A stretch of DNA of 60,000 nucleotides from Owenia fusiformis (lineage: Eukaryota > Annelida > Polychaeta > Sabellida > Oweniidae). Shown here one piece after another: positions 34,901-55,718 of this stretch. Position numbers and translations under genes: made by a program. The stretch is from assembly GCA_903813345.2 (NCBI GenBank), contig CAIIXF020000009.1:33919259-33979258 (forward strand), in the 5' to 3' direction. The notes below the pieces were generated by a model that was not told the origin of the DNA, did no database searches, and saw only the letters and a list, made by a program, of their open reading frames with translations. Every line of letters begins with the position of its first letter. The stretch's first letter is position 1.

Positions 34901-35348
34901 AATTGGAGTGTCTTTACTCTAATTGGTGTTCATCGCCAGCTCTTATATTTGACTTAGGGAGTCAGGATCAAACAAAAAATACAGGGGAGGTTGCACAATT
35001 GTCAGTATACAGTCTGTATTTGTAGATATATGAGGGGAGCATAAAATTCAATACAAATGTCTAAAAATAAATATGATTATAATCTACAAACCTAAGTGCG
35101 ACATTAACCTTAGGATGTCCCCTCCACACTTGGTTGCACATTGGGCATATTGTTTTACGTGACTGGAGGATAGACTTGGCCAAACAACAGCGGCAGAAGC
35201 TATGGCCACAGTTCAGTGTTGTGGGTTGTACCATCAACTCATAGCAGACAGCGCAGACAAGTTCATCCTCTATTGTGTCCTCAACATCCTCCCAGTTGTC
35301 ATCTTCTTCATTCTTTGTGCCATCTTGATTCATGTTTGCTTCAGCCAT
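31904..35348 (-). CDS. BFAR: Bifunctional apoptosis regulator (BFAR), RING-TM-SAM protein
   Basis: Seven coding exons on the minus strand: 35092-35348, 34117-34559, 33737-33885, 33462-33507, 32951-33075, 32334-32539 and 31904-32108. Phases match, giving 476 residues (human 450). Seen: a C3HC4 RING at 32-71 (CAVC, then NCGHSFCRCC, then CPMC); a hydrophobic span at about 171-189 (GAAIVILLAIFLVVYWV); a SAM domain at about 203-265 (KWTVDDVQSWLEGLGPWAP, then LLKHLNEEDLKTVFGM); then a C-terminal part with hydrophobic segments (FLPFMKYTVIGG, LAVPYMLIAVFAKSF, MVLWPIIPSGLI) in human order. Known role: an ER-membrane E3 ligase that links apoptosis regulators and destabilises some ER proteins. The start was set at MAEANMNQ because TTTTTCAG, an acceptor, lies three bases before it. 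A 5' UTR exon ending at 36415 (GAAG|GTAAGA) is plausible. Confidence 0.93.
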
Positions 35349-36650
35349 CTTCTGAAAAATATAGTAGCCGGGACAGAACAAGTCATACAACTCCTTAATA
35401 ACTTTTTCAATTCTCAATAATTTTTCTTGAAATTTTAACTGGATAAACTTCAAAGCATTCCTGACACACAGGTACAAAATCTTTTGTTTAACTCAAAATT
35501 AATTGGTGAACCTCCTGTAGGTCTCATTCAGAAATCACCAGATATTTCGAAGACTACTCCAAAATTTTTGCCAAAACCACCTTTTTATTTCTTGCTAGAA
35601 AATGTCCACTCGGGGATAAAGACATGTACTGATTAGTGGCATGCATGTAGCCAGGAATAAAAAGCGATGAGGCGAATAATATCCTAAATGGCGGCTATGT
35701 AACCTAGTCAGAAATATAAATGTATTAAAATAAGAACTTAGTTCGATGATGGTAATCAAAGAACACGATGATAATCCTTACATGATGAGATTTATGCACA
35801 TATAAATACAAAATTGATAACTTAAGATTCAACATCAACAGAACTTATACAATTAATTTACAACTTCATTGATAGAGGAATATTTCTCAAGTCAAAGGAT
35901 GTTAAAAAGTGACGAGACGAACACCTTGACTGCCTCATCCTGGCAACGCTACAGCTGATCGACACAAATGCAGCTGATAACTTTCACGAATGGAGGATGA
36001 AGGTGTAGGGAACATTTGGAGATAAAAAGTAAGCAGCTGAACTCAGTATTTCTTACTTCCTGCGAAAGCTCTCGAAGTGAGTAAAGTATTTCAGTTTCAG
36101 CCGTCACGATTCTCCCGTGGCCTAGATCTATAGGCGAGTAAAGGCTTTTCTATCAGATCAGTAAGCCTAGACAATTTATAACTTATCATGAGCTTATGTG
36201 AAACATTGAGAAAAATAATAACCAGTGAATCACAGAACCATTTTAGTTTCGTTTTAAATTGCAAGCTCGATGATGTCATGCTTTCGTTTTGACTGAATGA
36301 ATTTATTCAAAAATTAAAAAAAAACACCGAGCAAATTATATTCGTTGCTGTTTTCACATGTAAAAGTTCTTTGTTAGAGATATATATTTTGGTATATCAA
36401 GTAAGGAATCTTACCTTCACTCTAGCTGACACTGTTCATCCTCTTTTGATCCAACAAATGTAAAAAATGTAGATTGTAAACTTTGATCTTGAATATTTCT
36501 GTTTCTTTTTCAACCCGGAAGTAACTACAAGCACTGCGAAATTGTAGGAGTGAAAGCTCAACATAAAATGTATGGCTTGCCAATCGTGTGCCTTGATATG
36601 TATTGTAGAAATACCATGGTACTAAATACAGGTCCAAGAACAACAGTTCA

Positions 36651-36677
36651 CCCCCCCCCCCACACACACACACACAC
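36651..36677. repeat. Poly-C plus (CA)n microsatellite
   Basis: A run of about eleven C followed by eight CA dinucleotides. Confidence 0.9.
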
Positions 36678-36706
36678 TGTGTACCATAGAAGAAATCACT
36701 TAAGTC

Positions 36707-36720
36707 GTTGCCATGGTAAC
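36707..36720. promoter_or_regulatory. Perfect RFX X-box-like palindrome
   Basis: GTTGCCATGGTAAC is a perfect inverted repeat matching the RFX X-box consensus (GTNRCC, short spacer, RGYAAC). A second, one-base variant (GTTGCCATAGTAAC) is at 36835-36848. They lie about 300-430 bp upstream of the proposed BFAR 5' UTR exon. Binding is inferred only. Confidence 0.45.
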
Positions 36721-36834
36721 CATTTTTGCCTAAAATCTGTATATCATGCCAATATTGGTGATTCAGGCAAACCATGATTTCCATGATTTATTACTATGCT
36801 ACTTATGTTACAAGTGTTTTAAGTCCCATAATGT

Positions 36835-36848
36835 GTTGCCATAGTAAC
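36835..36848. promoter_or_regulatory. Second RFX X-box-like site
   Basis: GTTGCCATAGTAAC, differing by one base from the palindrome 128 bp away. Confidence 0.4.
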
Positions 36849-39706
36849 ATACATATCTTAAATCTTCGGACATATCTATGCATAGAGCTGGTGTAACAGT
36901 TGTATTGTATCAGTCTAAACTTCTGAGATACATGTAACTTCTTTCTCCTCGTCTATGTTACAAAAAATCATACATGTCTGAAGTGTAACAATTGCTACAG
37001 ATGCCGAAAAAGTTGAAAGCTGTGACAATATGTCAACACTTCTTGGTGGTGCTATAAAAACATATCGTTTGCAGTTTTTTCACAAAATTGTGCTGAGATT
37101 TGGATACTGTAGAAAATGGTTATTTGAAGGTCAGCATGATGAAAATTTTATTGAGCTTTCATGTAATTATAATTAGCAATAATAACTCTTCAGAGACTCC
37201 ATGTAGTGCATCAGGCTCTGAATAAGAAAAATGAATATAGTTTTGATGTTGATAAGACCTAACTGAACCCCATAATCAGCTATCCTTGTCTTGAAAGATT
37301 CATAAAAAATGCATGCTATTTTGATTGGGAAGCTGGAAGTCATATTCCCAGTATTTTGATTGGGCAAGGCTAGATTAAAAAGTTATCTCTAACTGTTTAG
37401 GCAAAGCTCTCTTTTAATAAACAAAGTCAAACTGTTCGAAGGGTAATCAATAATTCTTGAAACAGATGTACATGTATGGGGATATTCACTCCATGGTAGT
37501 TCAAAATCAATTTTTTCAATTCATTCTAAAATATTTTAAATTTTTTATAAAAAAGGCCCTTATTAGAAATTCTGTATACTACAGTCCCACCATGTACACC
37601 ACTGGTGTTTTCACTACTTCAAGAATGTTTCACAATACAAATATGGCTGGTTACACATTCAAACACAGAATGCTGTCCAAAAGAAACACACATTAAGTTG
37701 ATTCTATAATATTTATTTATAAATGCATTGTTACATGTACAATGTATACTGGAATTATAAATACTTTTATATATTTCACGGATCACTGACTAAACTTTAA
37801 AATTAAAAGCAAATAAATTACAAGGCCTCGATGGCAAAAGCAAAGCTTGTTTAAAGAACCTTGAGTATCACACTTCATAAAACAATGAAATAAACTATGT
37901 ATCAAAGAATAACATTTAAAGCTTTTAAAACTTAACTATGGTTTCCAACTGCAATTATTCAGACTATATGCTAACCAATACTCATTTTGCAATTTCTTAT
38001 CTCTAAAATAAATGAGATGAGAAGGGTAGACTATCAAATCTTGATGGGAGATAATTTTCTTTTTTACACTCTGGATCAGTTTTCCCCTCAAACCTCTTAA
38101 TACAGAAATCTAAAAGATCCAGAGGTCTCAAGGTTGGCCTCAGAATCTAAAGGTTTTATTGACCACAACAGAGTTGGCAGTTTCTTTATCATTCATCTAC
38201 TGCATAAATAATAGGCATACATGTAGTAAAGAGTATGAACATTATGAAATTATCAATCAAAAGTTGATTCTCTCCCCTTCAAAGAACAGCAGCTTATATA
38301 ATACAATATCAATGTATACAATTAATGTATGCATGTGATGTGTACAATAGTTACCTATGTTTATAATAATAATGCGTACAATAGTAATTTGTACATTACT
38401 AAATCGACTAATAAAAGTTTCATGAATTCCTAAATTGCACAACTTGAAAAATCTGACAACTTAAAAAGCTGTAAAACATTTTGAAAAGCTTTGCCAGGCC
38501 TTTTTTATGAGGCTTATCTTACTGGCCTATTTATCAGAAACTTCGTAAAGTTAAGAATTCAATAATCAATTGTTGTATCCATGGATATAATAATGTCACT
38601 TTATTTATAGTTGACCAATGAGAGCAAAAAGAATAATGCTATTTGTCCGAGGGCTTGAATATACCATGAAAAAGGGGAAAAAGTCGGGAATAAGGATGTT
38701 GTAACATTTCGGAAATCTGCTGTTTCAAAGTAAATAAATAGTGCATGGGTTATTTTTTATTTGAAAAAAATGTTTCGCTCAAATGATTTTTTCAGTAAAA
38801 TGTTTTTTGAAGAAGTAAAATAATTTTTCAAAATGATCTTCAAATGACTTCAAATTACATTTTACTAAAGGTACAGGAGCATTATGAAAATATTTTACAT
38901 ATAGCACTTAGGGAGACTGGCAAACTAATGATAACAATAACGAGATAAATGTTCCTTCTTTTATCAAAATAGCTGACCTTTCAAATGGTATATTACAGCC
39001 TGACAAATTGTGTCATTCATTTTTAATAAAGAAGTAATAGACTTCCAAGCTCTCATTTGCTCAGCTATTATGGCCAACTATCTCTCTCTAGCTTTAAGCA
39101 TCACAATTCTAAATAAATCATCTCTTTTTAAAACACAACACCGGTGTAGCCTGCAAAAAGCTTCAATTAAAACTGACTGCAACTAAAACATTGTTTCTAA
39201 GTAAAATAAATCACAGATCAAGCCCAATCAGCTAAATATTATCACAAAATATATAATAAAAAACTCTTAATAATATCATAGAGTTTCATGTCCACATTGA
39301 CTACATCTACCTTTCTACCTTACTACAAGTCATTAACCACTTTATATTTTATCTCTACTTTTACATGTACTCTACATAAAGTTTTCCACTTGTTTGAAAT
39401 CCAGGTCTGTTATTGCATGTATATCTCTATATCATATTAGTTCTGTACATCTTTATTACATACAGGTACTAATATGGAACCTTAATGTTCATGTACCCCG
39501 GGACATGTACTCTCCATATTTCAGTTTTTCTTTTTACAATTTGTAAACATTTTTCATACCAATCGCCCATTTATATTTTGACTAAGTATCATTACCGGTA
39601 TATAACCTTTGGATTTATACAATATTTACTGGTACATCAAACAGGTACAAAGATCATAACATTCTCAATTGGTCCATTTTCAGCTTTCTGCTTAAATCAT
39701 TTAGAA

Positions 39707-41530
39707 ACAAGGCATTAACATGACAAAATGTCACCACCTAGTTGCTCACAATATTATGAGTTCAAACTTAATATAAGTCAGATTTGAATTTCTGAGAACT
39801 TGTAAAGTCAAATTTGAACTTCTGAAAAGATGTAGATGATTTTGAAAAAAAAATTTGGTCAATTTGAAGCAAGTTGAAAACAGACCTTTTTGACCTTTTT
39901 TGACCATGAGAAGGTCATTAAAGGTCAAATGTCAAATCTAAAGTCAGATTTGAATTTCTGAGAACATGTAGATGATTTTGAAAAAAAAAATTAGTCAATT
40001 TGAAGCAAGTTGAAAAAAGACCTTTTTGACCTTTTTTGACCTTGAGAAGGTCAAATGTCAAATCTAAAGTCAAATCTAAAGTCATATTTGAATTTCTGAG
40101 AACATGTAGAATGTAGATGATTTTGAAAAAAAATTTAGTCAATTTGAAGCAAGATGAAAAAATACCTTTTTGACCTTTTTTGACATTGAGAAGGTCATTG
40201 AAGGTCAAATGTCAAATCTAAAGTCAGATTTGAATTTCTGAGAACATGTAAATGATTTTGAAAAAATTTTTTAGTCAATTTGAAGCAAGTTGAAAACAGA
40301 CCTTTTTTGACCTTGAGAAGGTCAAATGTCAAATCTAAAGTCAGATTTGAATTTCTGAGAACATGTAGATGATTTTGAAAATTTTTTTTAGTCAATTTGA
40401 AGCAAGTTGAAAAAAGACCTTTTTGACCTTTTTTGACTCTGAGAAGGTCATTGAAGGTCAAATGTCAAATCTTAAGTCAAATCTAAAGTCAGATTTGAAT
40501 TTCTGAGAACACGAAGATGATTTTGAAAATTTTTTTTAGTCAATTTGAAGCAAGTTGAAAACAGACCTTTTTGACCTTGAGAAGGTCATTGAAGGTCAAA
40601 TGTCAAATCTTAAGTCAAATCTTAAGTCAGATTTGAATTTCTGAGAACACGTAGATGATTTTGAAAAAAAAATTTAGTCAATTTGAAGCAAGTTGAAAAC
40701 AGACCTTTTTTGACCTTGAGAAGGTCATTGAAGGTCAAATGTCAAATCTAAAGTCAGATTTGAATTTCTGAGAACATGTAGATGATTTTGAAAAAAAAAT
40801 TTAGTCAATTTGAAGCAAGTTGAAAAAAGACCTTTTTGACCTTTTTTGACTTTGAGAAGGTCATTGAAGGTCAAATGTCAAATCTTAAGTCAAATCTAAA
40901 GTCAGATTTGAATTTCTGAGAACACGTAGATGATTTTGAAATTTTTTTTTAGTCAATTTGAAGCAAGTTGAAAACAGACCTTTTTGACCTTTTTTGACCT
41001 TGAGAAGGTCAAATGTCAAATCTTAAGTCAAATCTTAGGTCAGATTTGAATTTCTGAGAACACGTAGATGATTTTGAAAAAAAAAATTAGTCAATTTGAA
41101 GCAAGTTGAAAACAGACCTTTTTGACCTTTTTTGACCTTGAGAAGGTCATTGAAGGTCAAATGTCAAATCTAAAGTCAGATTTGAAGGTCAAATGTCAAA
41201 TCTAAAGTCAGATTTGAATTTCTGAGAACATGTAGATGATTTTGAAAAAAAATTTAGTCAATGTGAAGCAAGTTGAAAAAAGACCTTTTTGACCTTGAGA
41301 AGGTCATTGAAGGTCAAATGTCAAATCTAAAGTCAGATTTGAACTTCTGAGAACATGTAGATGATTTAGAAAAAAATTGAAGTCAGTCTAAACAGTATTT
41401 GTTAAGTTATAGGAAGTTGTAAGAAATTGTTACAGACGCCGGACGCCAACCACCAACCACCAACCGCCGGACGCCGTCGCAAAAAAACGGAGACCATAAC
41501 AATATGTCACCACTTTTGGTGGTGACATAA
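39707..41530. mobile_element. GTCACCACC-family MITE split by a large satellite
   Basis: The left end AACAAGGCATTAACATG and AATGTCACCACCT (39707-39740) matches copy 2 at 29742. The right end GTTACAGACGCC, CCAACCACC, and GGTGGTGACATAA (41430-41530) matches the other half of the same MITE. Between them lies a ~1.6-kb tandem array. So the unit is one MITE whose middle expanded, or one into which a satellite was inserted. Confidence 0.6.
39775..41375. repeat. Tandem satellite, ~120-165-bp units
   Basis: About 12 units, each with GTCAGATTTGAATTTCTGAG, AACATGTAGATGATTTTGA, an A-run, AATTTGAAGCAAGTTGAAAA, TTTTTGACC repeats and GAAGGTCAAATGTCAAATC. Unit length varies with the number of TTGACCTT and AAGTCAAATC subrepeats. 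The open frames on the minus strand here are the satellite read as protein and should not be annotated as genes. Confidence 0.92.
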
Positions 41531-42217
41531 TAACAAAACTGAAACCTGCCCTTCATCTTCTCCAAATAAATTGGTTTCATTACATTGTGCATATTGATTT
41601 ACATTCCACTGTTGAGGGATTGTCTCAAAACAGCCTAATACATGTACTTTTAAAACATTTTGATACAATCCTAGCTATCATCACTATACTACACAGGCAA
41701 TATGAATGTGTATGTACACTTTTGAGAAACACTAGATTGACTACATCCTACAAAACTAAACAATATGTATCTATATAATACATATTTTTGGTCAATACAT
41801 GTACTGTATCAATGTTATGAAGTATTCATTCTTAACAGACAAGTGTTTAACCAAACACATGAATGAACCAGCATACATACTTCTAAAAATATTTCAGGTT
41901 TTTATCCTAAAAATATTGCTGGTTTTTAATCCTCAATTGTATAATACTTTTTGTTTAACGGTGGTTTCAAATGAGCCGTATTAAGATTTCGTTTGTAAAA
42001 CATATACTAGACTTGTATCATATACTGTACTGGTATACTGTGCTCTATAATGAGTACAGGATATCAACCTAAAACAAAGAAATATCACTATTTCCCTTCC
42101 TACTTTGTGAAGTTCATGAGATTGATGAAGTTCATGACTCAGGTTAAATATGGTCAAGAGGTGGTTTCATGATTTGATGAAGTGTTCCGTCTGACTGCTT
42201 TTCTAGAGTTATGTTCA

Positions 42218-51057
<8,840 letters not shown>

Positions 51058-53152
51058 TATAATATGTGTTTGTAAATTTGACAAATGTGGTTTGTTGATG
51101 GTTTCAACTTTTCGGCAGGTCTAAACATTTAGCTGTGCCATCATGCAAATGCCCTCCTCACTGATTTTCATTTATACCTAGAATTTTAAATATGTTTATA
51201 ATTTCCTCCAAATCATTTGTGATTATCAACTCTAAACCTACATATTCATCATAAGGAACTGAATTCAATTCAAATTGTTAAAGTAATGAATAATTGAATA
51301 TTTTATGATCGTGGAAAAGTAATGGGGTGACTTCAATAAAATAGACAGCCATCAATCAAAATATGAGCGCAATATTTGATGACGTATTTCACAAGATGAT
51401 TCCGGAAGTTCAAAATATCATTATATTTCTCTTATTTTCTTGGTAAATACTCCTTATATAATTTGTTATTCTACTGTAACCAAATCTTTACTGCACTATG
51501 TCTCACTGATTAAAATATATACTGGTTCAATGAGGTATATCTCTTGGGTCAGAATAATTTAGATATATAGCTAATTTCCTTCTTAACAAGTTTCGTTTAG
51601 TGTACTTGTAATTCCCGGGAATTAAAATATCAATATGGCATTATAATTAAAAACGTTAACAATACAAATGCAATCGTGCTTTTGAAGACTAATAAAGTAT
51701 GATGGTAATTGAAGATGATTTAAGATGTAGTAATTAAAGTTACTTTCAAGCACTTTAGACATAGACATGAAATATTTCAAGCAATCATGAATGTGTCTCA
51801 AGAAAATGGTTCTTTTAAGTTTTTTGGACGTGACACAAACAGTTCAGCATCGAGGTGTATTGAAAACACATTTAATAGATTAATTCCAGATTAATTTTGT
51901 TTGAGGGGCAAGAAAGACGAAAGATAATTTGAAAATAACTTTCTCAATAATTGTCATAATTTTATATTAATCATAACATTCCATGTCATGCTTAACTTAA
52001 CTGCCTCTAGTCTTTGTTGTCCCTGTTGGATCAAACGAGGGGGCATTTTGTAGGACCTCAATTAGTGGGGCTTTTTGAGCATTACTTGGTCTTTTGAGTC
52101 TTATTTTTAAATTATAGTCCAAATTATGAAAAATAGGCCTTAGATTTTCAAGCTCCCAATTTTTGCTTTTGCTCAAATCTTTTTTTCCGTACTACCTCTA
52201 AAATAAAAGACATAACAAGGTGTAATAGATTGTTTATTTGTTTTTATTACAACAATTTAATGATATTGCTTTTAAAGTATATCATCATAATATATATTTT
52301 TATCATATTTGCATCAATAAACAAAATATACAGGCTACACTTCAGGTTATTTTATCATTGGCAGCCAATGGCAGCCATACTATTTATTGTTTAACTGGTC
52401 AAACAATAAACTTTTACACACATGATGAAACGAGATATTTTGAACTGTTTGTGTATCACATTCACGTCCATTGAGGGGCGGGGAATATCACTGAGAAAGT
52501 GATATAAACTTACCAGAAATGAAAGCGGGAATGAGTTGACTTTTTAAGCCTATCTATCTCCTCATAAGAAATGGTCACTATACAATATGTAATATCCGAA
52601 TCCCATTTTCCATAATATCAATATTATCAAGGTTACGTTTAGAATTTCTCGGAGTGCAATTTATCAATACATTTGTCAGTAAACAAATAAAATCAAAGTA
52701 CTTTTAGTCATAAACAGCTTAATTAATCAATTTTTATTCGATTAATTTTATTTTGACAAATTTATTTTTGGCAAGTAAAGTGTTACGCCATTCGCTTCCA
52801 AGCCGGTGCAAAAGAGAATGTTGTACCCCAGTAATCATTGTCCAAGTTTGTATTGATCTCTATCTATTCCTAACTACTAATGATGAGACAAATGGTGAGG
52901 AGGGTCACGATTTTTGGACCACAATCGAAGATGCCCGAGTGTGCTTCAATGAATTTGATTGGTTCCTTGAAACACCTTCGGCCATTTTCGTGATATAAAC
53001 ATCGCAGTTCATCGGTTCTCTCCCGATAAAAATAAGTCCACCGTGTATATGAGAACACGAACAATAAATACCAATGCATTAATCTCTGACACGTTTATGA
53101 AGTAGTGCAGTATTGTTACCCTGTATTAGGATTTATTGTCAGTGTTTCGATA

Positions 53153-53226
53153 TACAAGGTGTCCATAAAGTCTCTACAATTACAATACAAAGTCTGTCCA
53201 AAGTATAGATTTTTGAACACCCTGTA
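53153..53226. mobile_element. 74-bp mariner-like inverted-repeat remnant
   Basis: TACAAGGTGTCCATAAAG on the left, inverted TTTTTGAACACCCTGTA on the right, with TA at the ends. The GGTGTCC motif also appears in the ends of the foldback element at 48561 (ACAGGGTGTCC). Confidence 0.45.
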
Positions 53227-53711
53227 TTTACTTGGTGTCCTTATTCGTCTGATTTGCATGATACACATAAAGGATCATTTAGATCCCAACTCAAACTGGG
53301 TCAAAAACTCCGGGAGAACAATATGTAAAACCTATTCTCTTTGGCTGGCATTAAATCCATGTATTAACACCACTTCTATTCGCTCTCTCAAATGCATCTG
53401 TAGATTGAAATATATATTGTAGAATAGGGTAGATTTGATGCAAGACCCAGAACACCATGGTCAAGGAATTTTCCATTTTAGAAGTATAGAAATATTACTT
53501 TGTTTTTGAATTAGGTATCACCTCTTTCTAAATGTCATATCACTCACTAAGTATATCAAAGCTAGAATCAGAGACATTGGGGAGAGAAGTAACCATTTTG
53601 AATCCAGCATGCGTCCATTGGCGTTCCAAATAAAAAATGTATCCCTTTGAATAAGGCATGAAGTATGACCGCTTTTTTACAAGAGGACGGTAAAGCATGA
53701 TACTGTGTCGG

Positions 53712-53829
53712 ACAATATACTAGTCATAGGCCCGGGAACATGTATAAAAATCGAGTCGAATACACCAAGTAAAGAGATCTCTTTGGTTGGTGTATTCGAA
53801 TCCGGGCCTATGATACTAGATATAGTATT
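53712..53829. repeat. ~118-bp palindrome
   Basis: The core 53756-53799 is a 44-bp palindrome with no loop (TCGAATACACCAA, AAAGAGATCTCTTT, TTGGTGTATTCGA), 20 of 22 pairs matched. Outer arms TCATAGGCCCGG (53724) and CCGGGCCTATGA (to 53813) also pair, offset by an extra 18 bases on the left, and pairing continues through ACTAGT/ACTAG to CAATA/TATTG. Probably a small palindromic transposon. Confidence 0.7.
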
Positions 53830-54362
53830 GAATCTCATAATAGAATAGAAGAGGGTTACTCTGTGTCTCTGATTTTACCTTTAAGATGGTCATAATACTG
53901 CAAATGTTGTATATAAAATAGATCTCTTGTGTAATCTTTTTTATGACGGCATGAATTGAATTCACCAAATTGTATCTAATTTCTTATGAATTTCACATTT
54001 ATATATACTATGTATATGCTTTGTGGTATCATCGTTGAAATACTTGTCTACCCAAACATGGGATGTCAAGATTTCTCGCTACTGAATTCCATACAAACAG
54101 TTTCAACCTCATTTTCCTATTTCGCTTGATCACAGATATATTGTTCATTGGCCATAATATGAAAGTCAGTCATTTAAAATCACAGATAGATGGCACTTAA
54201 ACTAACAAGCTGTCTGTTACTTCTTGAGATATATAGATGTCGTCCACGATTCATCCACGGCCATCTCAGTCCACTTTGCTGAATCAACGATCCATTCATC
54301 TAAATAAACGGCAAAAGAACCCTATAGTACAATCGTCGGTCCCAACGCTGAATCACTACGTT

Positions 54363-54531
54363 CTAGGACAGTCGGAGCTTGATGTAACAAGATGGTAGGC
54401 ACTGAATACATGTACGTCCATCGTTGTTGGGACTTTTCCCCCCGGTTAGCGTTTGAGAATCACAGATAATGTCGCTCAGGCCGAATCCCAATTGAATTAC
54501 AGACACGCCTGCAGATCCAATTCTGGAATAA
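54363..54531 (-). other. Candidate terminal exon, unassigned
   Basis: On the minus strand a strong acceptor (CTTTTTATTCCAG) precedes an open frame of about 52 codons ending TAG, with GSAGVSVIQLGFGLSDIICD and CIQCLPSC. It is richer in GC than its surroundings. I do not recognise the protein and no partner exon was found, so this may be chance. Confidence 0.15.
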
Positions 54532-55033
54532 AAAGAAATGCCCAATTCAAATCAGTGTAATACTAGTACTCGTATATACATGTATATGATTATGCCAATT
54601 CTAGATGGGCATTTTAGAAATTGTAAATCAACTATGGAATATAATCATTGCAAATTTCAAACGTGGATGTTCATAAATATATAACAAATACGACACCATC
54701 GTAAATGCATGATATATTATAATAACCTGTCGTACTAATTGTTATGCGTGTGGATTTCGATGCGTAAACATATCAAAATCTATCAAAAAATGTATGTTTT
54801 GACATACCAAATGAAAATTTTGCATGAGCTAAAACTAGCATGTTCAATGCAGAAACACCTACTTTTGTGATATATGACTATTTGAAACAAATGGTAAACG
54901 TTTTTATCTATGATTTTACAGTCATCCTGCATCAGGAATGTGAGCTTTAGTTGTTTACAGTGGTTGAAAATTCGTATGTTGAAAGAAAGATGGCAGTAGT
55001 TGTTTCTATCTGCCTAACCCCTGTGTATTTAAA

Positions 55034-55225
55034 GTGACCGGGCAAAAAGTGACCGTCTTAGATAATGGCTTTGGACAGTATGACAGTCATGTTGTTGTAT
55101 GGATCCAATCAGGTCATGGCGTTTGGCATAGCCAAGAGAACAATGTTAAATCGAAGCCAATAAGCCCGCTGGCATTACCTGCTGTTAACAGCACGATCAA
55201 TAAGTACCATGAGAAAAGTAAATAA
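55034..55225 (+). other. Candidate exon, unassigned
   Basis: Open frame with KVTVLDNGFGQYDSHVVVWI and SGHGVWHSQEN, ending TAA and overlapped by an AATAAA (55220s). Codon usage looks coding-like, but there is no in-frame ATG and no convincing acceptor. Family not recognised. Confidence 0.15.
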
Positions 55226-55624
55226 AATTATCGAATATGCTAGACATACGAGAATGATTTTTAATTAATAGTAATTTAGAATATATTTGTTCTGAACTAC
55301 AGCTATAGTCGTATACTGAAGAGTATTGCTAGCCAGGTGTTAATTCTGTGTAGTTATTTCTTTCCAGGTACATGCTGATTTTGAGTTTGTAAATAAAAAA
55401 TGCAAGAGAGAAACGAGCACCAACAGGGCAGACCTTACAAATTCATGTGAGCATAATTTTCAACTCAATTTTCGAAAATGAAAATTTCATTATCCTTTGG
55501 TTGACTGTTGTTTTTAAAACACCGCACCCCCTCCCCAAAACATACACACATGCACACTTGGTTTCTAATTCTAATATCAGCCGGTCTGATCATATGCATT
55601 TGGCTTCAGGTGTAAATCTTAAAA

Positions 55625-55718
55625 TGTCACGCCGATATCACATTTCCTGGGGAAATCCAGAGGAAATAAATAAGTTAAAGAAAAAGAATAATGAAGAATG
55701 TGTGGAAACTGGAAAAGT
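55625..55718 (+). other. Candidate first exon, unassigned
   Basis: ATG in a fair context (AAAATGTC) opens MSRRYHISWGNPEEINKLKK, then KNNEECVETGK, followed by a GTACGC donor-like site. No family resemblance and no downstream exon identified. Confidence 0.12.

Larger units (their letters stand above)
35349..39706. other. Upstream region of BFAR and spacer, no further gene seen
   Basis: Contains the BFAR promoter region, a candidate noncoding exon ending at 36415, a poly-C/(CA)n microsatellite and two X-box-like palindromes (separate entries), a partial GTCACCACC MITE at about 36985-37065, and otherwise AT-rich DNA. I see no exon with family resemblance on either strand. Confidence 0.45.

Noticed and set aside
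35349-35477. Upstream in-frame ATG extension of BFAR (43 more residues)
   Set aside because: A polypyrimidine tract and CAG three bases before MAEANMNQ mark an acceptor, and the extension has no similarity to BFAR.
39746-40461. Minus-strand open frames with MTFNDLLRVKKGQKG-like repeats
   Set aside because: They are a tandem satellite read as protein. The same peptide recurs with each unit and the frames break at unit-length changes.
51058-51084. Upstream in-frame ATG of macroH2A (MSNLQTHII)
   Set aside because: Histone variants of this family begin MSxRGGK, so the start at 51057 is the better choice.
52753-53079. Overlapping plus and minus open frames of 69-81 codons
   Set aside because: Neither resembles a known protein, and there is no acceptor, donor or promoter context that favours either.
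53756-53799. Palindrome as a microRNA precursor
   Set aside because: The arms meet without a terminal loop and pair across the centre, unlike a Drosha/Dicer hairpin. A transposon-type palindrome is more likely.
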